Shown here piece by piece: positions 17,736 to 26,638 of a DNA stretch of 64,000 nucleotides. A model generated the notes under the pieces. The model searched no databases. It was not told the DNA's origin and worked only from the letters and a program-made list of their open reading frames with translations. Position 1 is the stretch's first letter; each line of letters starts with the position of its first letter. Position numbers and translations under genes: made by a program. The DNA lies in the NCBI RefSeq assembly GCF_019218755.1, contig NZ_JAHUWZ010000009.1:124001-188000 (forward strand), written 5' to 3'. This DNA comes from Acidovorax sp. sif1233. Its GTDB lineage: Bacteria > Pseudomonadota > Gammaproteobacteria > Burkholderiales > Burkholderiaceae_C.

Positions 17736-20460
17736 AGCCGACGGAAGCGGAGAAGGCGCCGGCCCGGCCGTCGCCATCCGCCGCGAGGACTACACCGCGC
17801 CTGCCTACTGGATCGACAGCGTCGAGCTCACGTTCGACCTGGACCCCGCCAAGACCCGCGTGCTCAACCGCATGCTGCTGCGCCGCAACCCCGAGGTGGC
17901 CGAGCAGCCGCTCAAGCTCGACGGCGAGGACCTGAACCTGGCGCGCGTGCTGGTCAACGGCCAGGGCACCTCGTTCAAGATGGAGGGCTCGCGCCTGGTG
18001 CTGGAGAACCTGCCCACGGGCACGGACGCCTTCGCGCTCGAGATCTTCACCACCTGCTGCCCCGCCAAGAACACGCACCTGATGGGCCTGTACGTGAGCC
18101 AGGGCACGTTCTTCACGCAGTGCGAGGCCGAGGGCTTTCGCCGCATCACCTACTTCCTGGACCGCCCGGACGTGATGGCCAGCTACACCGTCACCCTGCG
18201 CGCCGACAAGGCCCAGTACCCGGTGCTGCTGTCCAACGGCAACCTGGTGGACAGCGGCGACCTGGAGGACGGCCGCCACTTCGCCAAGTGGGTGGACCCG
18301 CACAGGAAGCCCTGCTACCTGTTCGCCCTGGTGGCGGGCAAGCTGGTGGCCCGCGAGCAGAAGATCAAGAGCCGTTCGGGCACCGAGCACCTGCTGCAGG
18401 TGTACGTGCGCCCCGGCGACCTGGGCAAGACCGAACACGCCATGAATTCGCTGATGTACAGCGTGGCCTGGGACGAAGCCCGCTTCGGCCTGCCGCTGGA
18501 CCTGGAGCGCTTCATGATCGTCGCCACCAGCGACTTCAACATGGGCGCCATGGAGAACAAGGGCCTGAACATCTTCAACACGAAGTACGTTCTGGCCAGC
18601 GAGGCCACGGCCACCGACACCGACTTCGCCAACATCGAAAGCGTGGTGGGCCACGAATACTTCCACAACTGGACCGGCAACCGCGTGACCTGCCGCGACT
18701 GGTTCCAGCTGAGCCTGAAGGAAGGCCTGACCGTCTTTCGCGACCAGGAATTCAGCCAGGACCTGGCGGGCAGCCCCTCGGCCCGCGCCGTCAAGCGCAT
18801 CGAGGACGTGCGCGTGCTGCGCACCGCCCAGTTCCCCGAGGACGCGGGCCCCATGGCCCACCCGGTGCGCCCCGACAGCTACGTCGAGATCAACAACTTC
18901 TACACCGTCACCATCTACGAAAAGGGTGCCGAGGTGGTGCGCATGATGCACACCCTGGTGGGCCGCGACGGCTTCGCCAGGGGCATGAAGCTGTACTTCG
19001 AGCGCCACGACGGCCAGGCCGTGACCTGCGACGACTTCGCCCAGGCCATCGCCGATGCCAACCCCACGAGCGACCTGGCACGCCTGCTGCCCCAGTTCAA
19101 GCGCTGGTACAGCCAGGCAGGCACGCCGCGCGTGCGGGCCACGGGCCGCTACGACGCCGCCACGCGCTGCTATGCGCTCACGCTGACGCAAAGCTGCGCC
19201 CCCACGCCCGGCCAGCCCGCCAAGGAACCCTTCGTCATCCCCGTGGAGCTGGGCCTGCTCAGCGACAGCGGCGCCCCCCTGCCCCTTCACCTGGCGGGCG
19301 AAGGCGCCGCGCAGGCAGCCTCGCGCGTGGTGGTGCTGACCGAAGCCTCGCAGACGCTGACCTTCACGGACCTGGACAGAGAACCCGTGCCCTCGCTGCT
19401 GCGCAACTTCAGTGCGCCCGTGGTGCTGGACATCGACTACACCGATGCCCAGCTGCTCACCTTGCTGGCGCACGATGCCGACGCCTTCAACCGCTGGGAA
19501 GCGGGCCAGCGCCTGGCACTGCGCATTGCTATCAATGCAATAGCTGACAGCGCACAACAGGCAAGCGCTGGGGGCCATTTTGACCACAAGATCCTGCCGG
19601 CCGCGTTTGTGGAAGCGATGCGCGCGGTGCTGCGCAACCCCCTGCTGGATGCAGCCTTCAAGGAACTCGTGCTCACCCTGCCGTCCGAGACCTACATCGC
19701 CGAGCAGCTCGATGTGGTGGACCCGCAGCGCATCCACGCCGTGCGCGAAGCCATGCGCGAACAGCTGGCCCTGTCGCTGCAGGCGGACTGGGAGTCGGCC
19801 TGGGAGCAGAACCAGGACACCGGCGGCTACAGCCCCGATCCTGTCTCTTCGGGCCGCCGCGCGCTCAGCGGGCTGGCGCTGCACATGCTGTGCATCGCCG
19901 CCCAGAAGACGGGCGATGTGGTCTGGCCCGGCAAGGCCTACCAGCGCTTCAAGGTGGCCAGCAACATGACGGACCGCTTCAACGCACTGACCGCCCTGGT
20001 GGCCAGCGGCAGTGAACTGGCGGCCCCTGCCCTGGCACGCTTCCATGCGCTGTTCAAGGACGAACCCCTGGTCATCGACAAGTGGTTCGCGCTGCAGGCC
20101 GGCGCGCCGGACCGTGGCGGCAACGTGCTGCCCGCCGTGCGCCAGCTCATGCAGCACCCTGACTTCAGCCTGAAGAACCCGAACCGCGCGCGCAGCGTGA
20201 TCTTCAGCTACTGCAGCGCCAACCCCGGCGCCTTCCACCGCGCAGACGCGGCGGGCTACGTGTTCTGGAGCGACCGCGTGATCGAGCTGGACGCCATCAA
20301 TCCCCAGGTGGCCGCACGCCTGGCCCGGGCCCTGGACCGCTGGAAGAAACTCGCAGACCCCTGGCGCACCTCCGCGCGCGAAGCCATCGCCCGTGTTGCC
20401 GCCAGGCCCGCGCTGTCCAACGACGTGCGCGAGGTCGTGACCCGTGCACTCGCCGAATAA
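17719..20460 (+). CDS. pepN: Aminopeptidase N
   Basis: A 913-residue M1 zinc aminopeptidase that removes N-terminal residues from cytosolic peptides. The exopeptidase motif GAMEN is at about residue 276 and the zinc motif HEYFHNW at about 312, with the third ligand Glu in [12 protein letters not shown]. Length is slightly above E. coli PepN (870). A segment near residue 610 ([19 protein letters not shown]) is encoded by a copy of the dispersed palindromic element and looks like an in-frame insertion in a surface loop. It overlaps the upstream HAD gene and is followed by fbp after 23 bases. Confidence 0.97.
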   Translation: MLQLHKADGSGEGAGPAVAIRREDYTAPAYWIDSVELTFDLDPAKTRVLNRMLLRRNPEVAEQPLKLDGEDLNLARVLVNGQGTSFKMEGSRLVLENLPTGTDAFALEIFTTCCPAKNTHLMGLYVSQGTFFTQCEAEGFRRITYFLDRPDVMASYTVTLRADKAQYPVLLSNGNLVDSGDLEDGRHFAKWVDPHRKPCYLFALVAGKLVAREQKIKSRSGTEHLLQVYVRPGDLGKTEHAMNSLMYSVAWDEARFGLPLDLERFMIVATSDFNMGAMENKGLNIFNTKYVLASEATATDTDFANIESVVGHEYFHNWTGNRVTCRDWFQLSLKEGLTVFRDQEFSQDLAGSPSARAVKRIEDVRVLRTAQFPEDAGPMAHPVRPDSYVEINNFYTVTIYEKGAEVVRMMHTLVGRDGFARGMKLYFERHDGQAVTCDDFAQAIADANPTSDLARLLPQFKRWYSQAGTPRVRATGRYDAATRCYALTLTQSCAPTPGQPAKEPFVIPVELGLLSDSGAPLPLHLAGEGAAQAASRVVVLTEASQTLTFTDLDREPVPSLLRNFSAPVVLDIDYTDAQLLTLLAHDADAFNRWEAGQRLALRIAINAIADSAQQASAGGHFDHKILPAAFVEAMRAVLRNPLLDAAFKELVLTLPSETYIAEQLDVVDPQRIHAVREAMREQLALSLQADWESAWEQNQDTGGYSPDPVSSGRRALSGLALHMLCIAAQKTGDVVWPGKAYQRFKVASNMTDRFNALTALVASGSELAAPALARFHALFKDEPLVIDKWFALQAGAPDRGGNVLPAVRQLMQHPDFSLKNPNRARSVIFSYCSANPGAFHRADAAGYVFWSDRVIELDAINPQVAARLARALDRWKKLADPWRTSAREAIARVAARPALSNDVREVVTRALAE
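19525..19585. repeat. Dispersed palindromic element inside pepN
   Basis: GCTATCAATGCAATAGC, then TGACAGCGC...AAGCGCTGGGGGCCATTTTGACC, is the reverse-oriented form of the element at 15.8 kb. It is translated in frame as part of PepN and causes no frameshift. Confidence 0.7.
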
Positions 20461-20483
20461 ACCACGACCAAGAAAAGACTGAC

Positions 20484-21491
20484 ATGGCAAAAAGCATCAG
20501 CCTGACCCGCTACCTCGTTGAACAGCAACGGGTGGACGGCCTCATCCCCTCGCAACTGCGCCTGCTGCTGGAAGTGGTGGCCCGCGCCTGCAAGAGCATC
20601 AGCCACGCCGTGAACAAGGGCGCGCTGGGCGGCGTGCTGGGCACGGCCAGCAGCGAGAATGTGCAGGGCGAGATCCAGAAGAAGCTCGACATCATCGCCA
20701 ACGAGGTGCTGATCGAGGCCAACGAATGGGGCGGCCACCTCGCGGCCATGGCCTCGGAGGAAATGGACGGCATCTACCTGGTGCCCAACCGCTATCCGCA
20801 AGGCGAATACCTGCTGCTGTTCGACCCCCTGGACGGCTCCAGCAACATCGACGTGAACGTGAGCATCGGGACCATCTTCAGCGTGCTGAAAAAGCCCGAT
20901 GGCGACCGTGGCGTGGAGGAAGGCGACTTCCTGCAGCCCGGCACCCAGCAAGTGGCTGCGGGGTATTGCATCTATGGCCCGCAGACCACGCTCGTGCTCA
21001 CCGTGGGCGACGGCGTCGCCATGTTCACGCTCGACCGCGAACAGGGCTCGTTCGTGCTCACCGAGGAGAACGTGCGCATTCCCGAGGACACCAAGGAATT
21101 CGCCATCAACATGAGCAACATGCGGCACTGGGACACGCCCGTGAAGCGCTACATCGACGAGTGCCTGCAGGGCAAGGACGGCCCGCGCGGCAAGGACTTC
21201 AACATGCGCTGGATCGCCAGCATGGTGGCGGATGTGCACCGCATCCTCACCCGCGGGGGCGTCTTCATGTACCCTTGGGACAAGCGCGAACCCAACAAAC
21301 CCGGCAAGCTGCGCCTGATGTACGAGGCCAACCCCATGGGCTGGCTGGTGGAGCAGGCCGGCGGCGCCGCCACCAACGGCAAGCAGCGCATCCTGGACAT
21401 CCAGCCCACCCAGCTGCACGAGCGCGTCAGCGTGATCCTGGGATCAAAAAATGAGGTGGAGCGCGTGACAGCCTACCATTCCACGCTATAA
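20484..21491 (+). CDS. fbp: Class I fructose-1,6-bisphosphatase
   Basis: This gluconeogenic and Calvin-cycle enzyme removes the 1-phosphate of fructose-1,6-bisphosphate. It has 335 residues. The metal-binding motif [12 protein letters not shown] lies at about residue 113, the upstream acidic [15 protein letters not shown] stretch is present, and the C-terminal [17 protein letters not shown] substrate region is intact. It begins 23 bases after pepN. Its last codons overlap the promoter of tRNA-Thr; the stop codon TAA lies within that -10 box. Confidence 0.97.
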   Translation: MAKSISLTRYLVEQQRVDGLIPSQLRLLLEVVARACKSISHAVNKGALGGVLGTASSENVQGEIQKKLDIIANEVLIEANEWGGHLAAMASEEMDGIYLVPNRYPQGEYLLLFDPLDGSSNIDVNVSIGTIFSVLKKPDGDRGVEEGDFLQPGTQQVAAGYCIYGPQTTLVLTVGDGVAMFTLDREQGSFVLTEENVRIPEDTKEFAINMSNMRHWDTPVKRYIDECLQGKDGPRGKDFNMRWIASMVADVHRILTRGGVFMYPWDKREPNKPGKLRLMYEANPMGWLVEQAGGAATNGKQRILDIQPTQLHERVSVILGSKNEVERVTAYHSTL

Positions 21492-21492
21492 T
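21465..21492 (+). promoter_or_regulatory. Promoter of tRNA-Thr, inside the 3' end of fbp
   Basis: GTGACA (five of six matches to TTGACA) and a perfect TATAAT are separated by 16 bases. The tRNA starts 11 bases past the -10 box. Confidence 0.75.
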
Positions 21493-21503
21493 CTGAGGCT
21501 TAC

Positions 21504-21579
21504 GCCGGTGTAGCTCAGTCGGTAGAGCAGCTCATTCGTAATGAGAAGGTCGGGTGTTCGATTCATCTCTCCGGCACCA
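21504..21579 (+). tRNA. tRNA-Thr (anticodon CGU)
   Basis: A 76-nt cloverleaf with encoded CCA. The anticodon loop TTCGTAA gives CGU, decoding ACG. The D arm is GCTC/GAGC and the T loop TTCGATT is standard. The acceptor stem has one T-T mismatch (position 6-67) and the T stem has two G-U pairs, but all invariant bases are present. Confidence 0.95.
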
Positions 21580-21589
21580 AGTCAGCAAA

Positions 21590-21630
21590 GAAAGCCCCGC
21601 TATTGGATAAATGGCGGGGCTTTCTTTTTT
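21590..21630 (+). terminator. Intrinsic terminator after tRNA-Thr
   Basis: GAAAGCCCCGC and GCGGGGCTTTC form an 11-bp stem with a 13-base loop, followed by six T residues. Confidence 0.88.
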
Positions 21631-21680
21631 GCGCATGCCGGGAGGGCCTGCTGCCCGGCAGCATCGCCCTTTCTGGCCGC

Positions 21681-23435
21681 TCAGCGCCCAAAAACACGCA
21701 ACCCGGCCAGCAAGAGCACGGCCAGCGCCAGCACCAGCGTGGCGGTCTGCCAGAAAACGACCGGATTGCGCTCCACCAGCGGTGCCGCCCTGCGGCGCCG
21801 GAACCGCAGCCCTGGGGACTGCAGGTCGTGGATGAACTCCGACACCGCCTCCTGGCGCCTGGCCGGATCGGGGTGCAAGGCCTTCTGCAGCACGGCATCC
21901 AGCCAATCCGGCAGGTCGGCCCGCAAGTGGCGGACCGGCACGTACCGCAGCCGTTTCACATCACCCGCCGAGCGGATGCGCACCACCTGCAGGCCATACG
22001 GCAACTGCCCGGACAGCATCTGGTACGTGAGCACCGCCAGCGAGAACAGGTCGGAACGCGCGCTGCCCCCCATGCCCGCAAAATACTCCGGCGCGGTGTA
22101 CTGCAAGGTGCCGGCAATGGATGAGCCCATGTCCAGGCCGTGCGCTTCCTCGGCCAGGCCAGCGACCAGCGTGGAGCCGAAGTCGATGATCCGGGCGGTT
22201 CCCGTGCGGTCAATCATCACGTTCTCCGGCCGCAGGTCCTGGTGCAGCATCTCCTTGCCATGGAAGGCCTGCAGTCCCTTCGCCACTTGCGCCACCAGGC
22301 TGCGCACCGCGTCGAGATCCGGGCGGGGATGGTCGATCATCCACTGCGCCAGGGTCTGGCCCTCCACGAATTCCATGGCCACGTAGACATGCTGGCGCGG
22401 CCGGTCGCTGGTGTGCGGCCGGAGCACATGGGGGCTATGGATACGCCGCGCCACCCACTCTTCCAGCAGGAAGCTGTTGAGATAGCCGGCGTCATCGCGC
22501 AACGCCGTCGATGGAGTCTTCAGCACCACCTGCTGCCCCGTCGCGTCGTCCACCGCGAGGTGCACGTGGCTGCGCGCGCTCGCGTGCAGTTCGCGCACCA
22601 CGGTGTAGCCTTCGAAACGCATCCTGGGCGACAGCGGCGGCGCGAACGCGAGGCCTTCGCGCAGCGCATGCAGGCGGTGGGCTTCAGGATCGGGCAGCGC
22701 ATCGATGCGCAGGATCTGCACGGTCATGTCGTCGTCGGCGCCGTGGGCCTGCGCACCCTCCACGATATCTTGCGCGGCCTGATCGAAGTCCCCGGGAAAC
22801 CGTGCCAGCGCCGCATGCACTGCGGCTGCATCGAAATGCGTGTACGCACCGTCGGTGGCCAGCACGTAGAGGGCCCCCACATCGGCCGGCAGGCAGCAAT
22901 AGTCGATCTCGACGTGGGCACTCGTGCCAAGCGCGCGGCCCAGGAACGATTCGGCCGACGACAGGTGGACACGGTGGTCCTGCGTCAGCTGCTCGAGCGA
23001 CTGCCCGTGAAGGCGATAGATGCGCGCATCCCCCACATGCAGCACATGGACATCGCGGCCTTTCAGGATCAGCGCGCTGAAGGTGGTCACATAGCCGCGG
23101 TCCTTGTCGAAACGCGCGTGGCTGCGCATGGTCTGCGCATGCAGCCACGCATTGGTGGCACTCAGAACGCGCTGGGCCGAGCGGCGCACCGACCAGGCGT
23201 CGGAGGTGGCGTAGTAGTCGTCCAGGAAACTGCGCACCGAGGCCGCGCTGGCCTCCTGACTGACCGTGCTGGACCCTATGCCATCGGCCAGGGCGACGAC
23301 GATCCCCTTGGAGCCGCGCAGCGGCTCGCCGGGCAACATGGCACCATGGAAGTCCTGGTTGACGCCCTTGCGCCCCGCCCGCGAGTGCTGGCCCAGCGTG
23401 ACGCGCAGCCCGCCCGGATCCGTGCCGTGGCCCAT
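21681..23435 (-). CDS. Bifunctional PP2C phosphatase / Ser-Thr protein kinase fusion, membrane-anchored
   Basis: A 584-residue fusion. The N-terminal PP2C-type phosphatase (about residues 10-250) has RKGVNQDF, VALADGIGS, VLHVGDARIYRL, YVLATDGAYTH and ADDDMTV, so the metal-binding Asp residues are kept. The C-terminal Hanks-type kinase (about 275-540) has the VVLKTPS lysine, a catalytic loop LHQDLRPENVM (HQD where most kinases have HRD) and a DFG motif IIDFGS. A terminal membrane helix (VFWQTATLVLALAVLLLAGL) anchors it with the enzymes in the cytosol. Related fusions lie in nitrate/nitrite assimilation clusters of Pseudomonas; their substrates are, to my knowledge, undefined. I chose the ATG at 23435; the frame is open further upstream. 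Confidence 0.9.
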   Translation of the reverse strand: MGHGTDPGGLRVTLGQHSRAGRKGVNQDFHGAMLPGEPLRGSKGIVVALADGIGSSTVSQEASAASVRSFLDDYYATSDAWSVRRSAQRVLSATNAWLHAQTMRSHARFDKDRGYVTTFSALILKGRDVHVLHVGDARIYRLHGQSLEQLTQDHRVHLSSAESFLGRALGTSAHVEIDYCCLPADVGALYVLATDGAYTHFDAAAVHAALARFPGDFDQAAQDIVEGAQAHGADDDMTVQILRIDALPDPEAHRLHALREGLAFAPPLSPRMRFEGYTVVRELHASARSHVHLAVDDATGQQVVLKTPSTALRDDAGYLNSFLLEEWVARRIHSPHVLRPHTSDRPRQHVYVAMEFVEGQTLAQWMIDHPRPDLDAVRSLVAQVAKGLQAFHGKEMLHQDLRPENVMIDRTGTARIIDFGSTLVAGLAEEAHGLDMGSSIAGTLQYTAPEYFAGMGGSARSDLFSLAVLTYQMLSGQLPYGLQVVRIRSAGDVKRLRYVPVRHLRADLPDWLDAVLQKALHPDPARRQEAVSEFIHDLQSPGLRFRRRRAAPLVERNPVVFWQTATLVLALAVLLLAGLRVFGR

Positions 23436-23579
23436 CAGCGGTCCATGGCGCTGCACGCCACCGCCAGCCCACGCAACCGGCGCGGCCCACCCGCCAGCCG
23501 CCGCGCGGGGGCCGCCCCGCCGCGCTGGCGGCGTCCCCATGCCCGCAGCGCGCAGCGGCGAGGTCGCTCAGGGAGAAGC

Positions 23580-24392
23580 TCAGACATGGTGGCGCTTGGG
23601 CGCGGTCTTGTAGTGCGTGGAATACAGCGTGGCACCGACGAAGGTCAGGCCTCCGACCAGATTGCCGAGCACCGTGGGAAGCTCGTTCCAGATCAGATAG
23701 TCCATCAGCGTGAACTTGCCGCCCAGCATCAGGCCGGTGGGAAACAGGAACATGTTGACGATGGAATGCTCGAAACCCATGTAGAAGAAGATCATGACCG
23801 GCATCCACATGCCAATGGCCTTGCCCGAGACCGTGGTGGACATCATCGCGGCGACCACGCCGGTGGAGACCATCCAGTTGCACATCACGGCACGCACGAA
23901 CAGCGTGAGCATGCCGGCAGCGCCATGGGCGGCATAGCCCACCGTGCGGCCCTCGCCGATGTGGCCGAGCTTCTCGCCGACGGCATTGGGCGCCTCGCTG
24001 AAGCCGAAGGTGAAGATGATGGCCATGAACACCGCCACCGTCAGTGCGCCCGCGAAGTTGCCCACGAACACCAGGCCCCAGTTGCGCAGCACGCCCGCCC
24101 AGGTGGCGCCTGGGCGCTTGTCGAACACCGCCAGCGGTGCGAGCGTGAACACGCCCGTCAGCAGGTCGAAACCCATCAGGTACAGCATGATGAAGCCCAC
24201 GGGGAACAGCATGGCGCCGACCAGCGGGTTGCCGGTGTTGACCGTGACGGTCACGGCAAACGCGGCCGCCAGCGCCAGGATGGCGCCGGCCATGTAGGAG
24301 CGGATCAGCGTGTCGCGGGTGGACATCAGGAGCTTGGATTCACCGGAGTCGACCATCTTGGTCACGAACTCGGCAGGGGCAAGGTAGGCCAT
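23580..24392 (-). CDS. Formate/nitrite transporter (FocA/NirC family)
   Basis: A 270-residue membrane channel of the FNT family, with six transmembrane helices. Family signatures include FDLLTGVFTLAPLA near helix 3 and VRAVMCNWMVSTGV with the conserved membrane Asn. In this cluster nitrite import for NirBD is the likely role, hence NirC-like in function. The ATG at 24392 follows AAAGGAAATTC. Its leader carries a sigma-54-like promoter, two hairpins and a terminator, so expression probably needs the NIT-ANTAR protein encoded directly upstream. The kinase/phosphatase fusion follows after 144 bases. Confidence 0.93.
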   Translation of the reverse strand: MAYLAPAEFVTKMVDSGESKLLMSTRDTLIRSYMAGAILALAAAFAVTVTVNTGNPLVGAMLFPVGFIMLYLMGFDLLTGVFTLAPLAVFDKRPGATWAGVLRNWGLVFVGNFAGALTVAVFMAIIFTFGFSEAPNAVGEKLGHIGEGRTVGYAAHGAAGMLTLFVRAVMCNWMVSTGVVAAMMSTTVSGKAIGMWMPVMIFFYMGFEHSIVNMFLFPTGLMLGGKFTLMDYLIWNELPTVLGNLVGGLTFVGATLYSTHYKTAPKRHHV

Positions 24393-24461
24393 TGAATTTC
24401 CTTTGGGACGGGAGACTATTGACAGCGTCCCGGACGGCGGGCCGGCGGAACGCGCAAGGAG

Positions 24462-24528
24462 GAAAAAAGAAAACGGCGTCCGCTGCGCCGTCCTCCAGTC
24501 ATCTGGAGGAGACGCAAGGGACGCCGTT
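24462..24528 (-). terminator. Leader terminator (attenuator) before the nitrite transporter
   Basis: On the minus strand AACGGCGTCC and GGACGCCGTT form a perfect 10-bp outer stem that also encloses a TCCTCCAG/CTGGAGGA hairpin, followed by TTCTTTTTT. It lies 70 bases before the transporter start and far from any upstream stop, so it is a leader terminator rather than an operon end. Confidence 0.85.
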
Positions 24529-24572
24529 ATCCTTGGATGCGCGATTCCTTTGCCCGCGGAAGACCACGGACG

Positions 24573-24648
24573 GTGGGTTGGCAAGCCGCCTTTAGCCGAC
24601 AACCACTTCTCTCCATGCAAGTTCCATACCCCTGATGGAATGGTGCAT
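24573..24648 (-). promoter_or_regulatory. Two-hairpin ANTAR-type RNA motif
   Basis: Hairpin 1 (24615-24648) has stems ATGCA/TGCAT and TTCCAT/ATGGAA with loop CAGGGGT. Hairpin 2 (24573-24606) has a GGTTG/CAACC base and an imperfect upper stem closing a six-base loop AAAGGC. Known ANTAR target RNAs are paired hairpins with six-base loops carrying A at position 1 and G at position 4. Loop 2 fits exactly; loop 1 fits if its first C is ignored. The linker is eight bases. Confidence 0.65.
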
Positions 24649-24692
24649 CGGAGCGTGGCCCGTCCCTCTCTGGCGCATGCGCGGCGACCATC

Positions 24693-24706
24693 GCAAGAAA
24701 TGAGCC
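24693..24706 (-). promoter_or_regulatory. Sigma-54-like promoter for the nitrite transporter
   Basis: On the minus strand GGCTCATTTCTTGC carries GG and GC elements ten bases apart, close to the TGGCAC-N5-TTGC consensus. The predicted transcript start lies about 30 bases before hairpin 1. GTGC/GCAC half-sites just upstream (24708-24760) could be activator sites, but none is a clear NtrC palindrome. Confidence 0.55.
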
Positions 24707-24782
24707 TCCACTCGGTGCGGCACCGGCACCACAGTGGGTCACCAGTGCCTGCCCGCCCCGTTGCGGGGCACCGCGACGCTAT

Positions 24783-26093
24783 CTATGAGGACTTGGCGCC
24801 TGACAGCGCAGACTGCGCAAAGGCGAGATCGGGCAGGGACAGCGTGGCCTCCGCCACCTCGAGCAGCCGGCGGTTCTGGTCCATCGAGGTTTTCTGCAAC
24901 ACGCGGAAGGCGACTTCCTCGTTCATGCCCAGGCGGGCCATCAGCACCCCCTTGGCGCGCTCGATCACCTTGCGTTCGTTCAGCGTGCGGCGCGCCGCCT
25001 CCAGCTCGGCCTCCATGCTGGCCATGCGCGCCGACTGGGCCTGCAGCAGTTCCAGCAGCGAAGCCGATTCGGCCCCGTGCGTGCCGGCCGCCGCCTCCGG
25101 CACGGACGTGGGTGCAATCGCGATGTCGAAGAACCGGTCCACCGCGTGCGTGCGCTGCGGCGGGTTGTCGCGCAGGCCGCGCAGCAGGCCCCTGGAGTCC
25201 TGCAGGTCCTGCTGCGCTTCGAGGATGCGAGCCTCGCAGTCCTCGCGCAGACGCTGGACCAGTTCGACCTGCAGTTGCCACAGCGCGTTGATGCGCTCCG
25301 TGCACACGTCGAACCAGGCGTCGCTCAGGTTGCTGTCCAGGGCGGCGCCGGGGCGCACCACGCACAGCGTGCGCCGCAGCCGCTCCAGCTGGGCCATGCC
25401 GGGGGCAAGCTGCTGCTGCTCCCAGCGTCCACGCAGGGCCGGATCGGCAAACTCGGAAAACACGCGCAGGCTGCGCTCCTGCGCGTCGATGAGGTGCAGC
25501 ACCCGCTGCTGGTGCGCGTCGCTGCCCTGGCCAGAGGCATAGAGCAGCGCGCCCATGGCGCGCTCCTGGCCCGCCTCTTCCTGCGCCTGCACCAGGTGCA
25601 GCAAAGCCACCAGCTGGCGCGATACGCTGGGCAGCCCCGCCGCATCGGCCACATGGAAGACCAGCTCGATCAGACCCGCGATCAGGTGGCTGAACGCAGC
25701 GATCGAGTCGTGTGCGGTCATCGCCTGCTTGTCAATCTGGCTGCGCAGCGCGGGCAGAGAATCAAGCCCCAGGAGGGCCCACGCCATGAGCGACAAGGCC
25801 TTGGCCGTCGCGCCCTGTTCGGGTTCCACATGCTGGGCAAATTCCTGGCGCAGTCGCGCCTCCAGTGGCAGCACCTCCTGGATGATCCGGCTGCGCATGT
25901 CGGCAAAACGCTGGGCATTGGACGCCAGGTAGGCGCCCGATGCGCCGCGCTCGCGCTGCAGACCTTCTATCAGCTGGCCGATCGTGTCCACCAGAACGGC
26001 CCGGCTGGCGAGGTGGCGCACCGCGTCGATCTCCAGCTGGCGCGAGCGCAGCACAAGGGTCGAAACGGTCAGGGACGCGGCCTGGTCGGGCAT
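24783..26093 (-). CDS. nasR: NIT-domain/ANTAR-domain transcription antiterminator (NasR-like)
   Basis: A 436-residue cytosolic regulator. The N-terminal two thirds (about residues 35-310, containing IEGLQRERGASGAYLAS) is an NIT nitrate/nitrite-sensing domain. The last 60 residues form an ANTAR RNA-binding domain with the signature ERAKGVLMARLGMNEEVAF. In Klebsiella NasR this pair senses nitrate or nitrite and binds the nasF leader RNA to prevent termination. The fitting leader lies immediately downstream, before the transporter gene. The ATG at 26093 was chosen as the first in frame. It follows nirD after 165 bases on the same strand. Confidence 0.92.
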   Translation of the reverse strand: MPDQAASLTVSTLVLRSRQLEIDAVRHLASRAVLVDTIGQLIEGLQRERGASGAYLASNAQRFADMRSRIIQEVLPLEARLRQEFAQHVEPEQGATAKALSLMAWALLGLDSLPALRSQIDKQAMTAHDSIAAFSHLIAGLIELVFHVADAAGLPSVSRQLVALLHLVQAQEEAGQERAMGALLYASGQGSDAHQQRVLHLIDAQERSLRVFSEFADPALRGRWEQQQLAPGMAQLERLRRTLCVVRPGAALDSNLSDAWFDVCTERINALWQLQVELVQRLREDCEARILEAQQDLQDSRGLLRGLRDNPPQRTHAVDRFFDIAIAPTSVPEAAAGTHGAESASLLELLQAQSARMASMEAELEAARRTLNERKVIERAKGVLMARLGMNEEVAFRVLQKTSMDQNRRLLEVAEATLSLPDLAFAQSALSGAKSS

Positions 26094-26258
26094 GCGGGAA
26101 CTCCAGAAAATCGATACGAGGGAATGCTAACCCCAGAACCTGCCGCGCGCCCGCCAAGCCTCCAGGGGCCTGCGCGGAACGCGATGCAATGCACTTCCGC
26201 ACAACCCGGCCCGAAGAGTTGCCGGGACACGGCCTCAAGAGACCTCAAGGGCAGGCCC

Positions 26259-26618
26259 TCAGGCCACTGCAATGCTGATGCGCCCACCCTCGGCGCGCAC
26301 GCCGTGCGCCCGCACCGAATGCTCGGGCGCCTCCAGGCATTCGCCCGTGCGCAGGTCGAAATGGTTCTTGTACAGCGGCGAGGCGACGACGACGCGCTCG
26401 CCCAGGTTGCCGATCAGCCCGCGCGAGAGCACGCTGGCGCCCGACTTCGGGTCCACGTTGTCGATGGCGAAGAACTGGTCGCTGCCGGTGCGGAACACCG
26501 CCACATGGCGGTTGGCCACCAGGGCGCAGACGCCGGTGCTGGGCAGGATGTCGTCGACCGCGCAGATGTCGGTCCAGGCAAGGGGGTCGGTGCTGCTGTT
26601 CATGGGGAGTGCGCTCAT
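26259..26618 (-). CDS. nirD: Nitrite reductase (NADH) small subunit NirD
   Basis: A 119-residue Rieske-fold subunit of assimilatory nitrite reductase. As in the NirD group, the Rieske Cys/His ligands are absent (FFAIDNVDPKSGASVLSRGL, and SPLYKNHFDLRTGECLE in place of a CxxH box), so it is structural. Starts are possible at 26618 (MSALPMNSS) or 26603. It follows nirB after 20 bases and must be cotranslated with it. Confidence 0.95.
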   Translation of the reverse strand: MSALPMNSSTDPLAWTDICAVDDILPSTGVCALVANRHVAVFRTGSDQFFAIDNVDPKSGASVLSRGLIGNLGERVVVASPLYKNHFDLRTGECLEAPEHSVRAHGVRAEGGRISIAVA

Positions 26619-26638
26619 GGTGTCCTCGTCCTTCTTCT

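Noticed and set aside
17689..20490. A 933-codon minus-strand frame opposite pepN
   Set aside because: High-GC coding DNA leaves the complementary frame open by chance; it has no family signature, and pepN on the plus strand is unmistakable. The same holds for long frames opposite nirB, fiu, putA, the M20 gene and pheT.
24708..24782. NtrC enhancer sites upstream of the nitrite transporter
   Set aside because: GTGC and GCAC half-sites are present but none forms the expected GCAC-N7-GTGC palindrome, so I did not list one as a feature.
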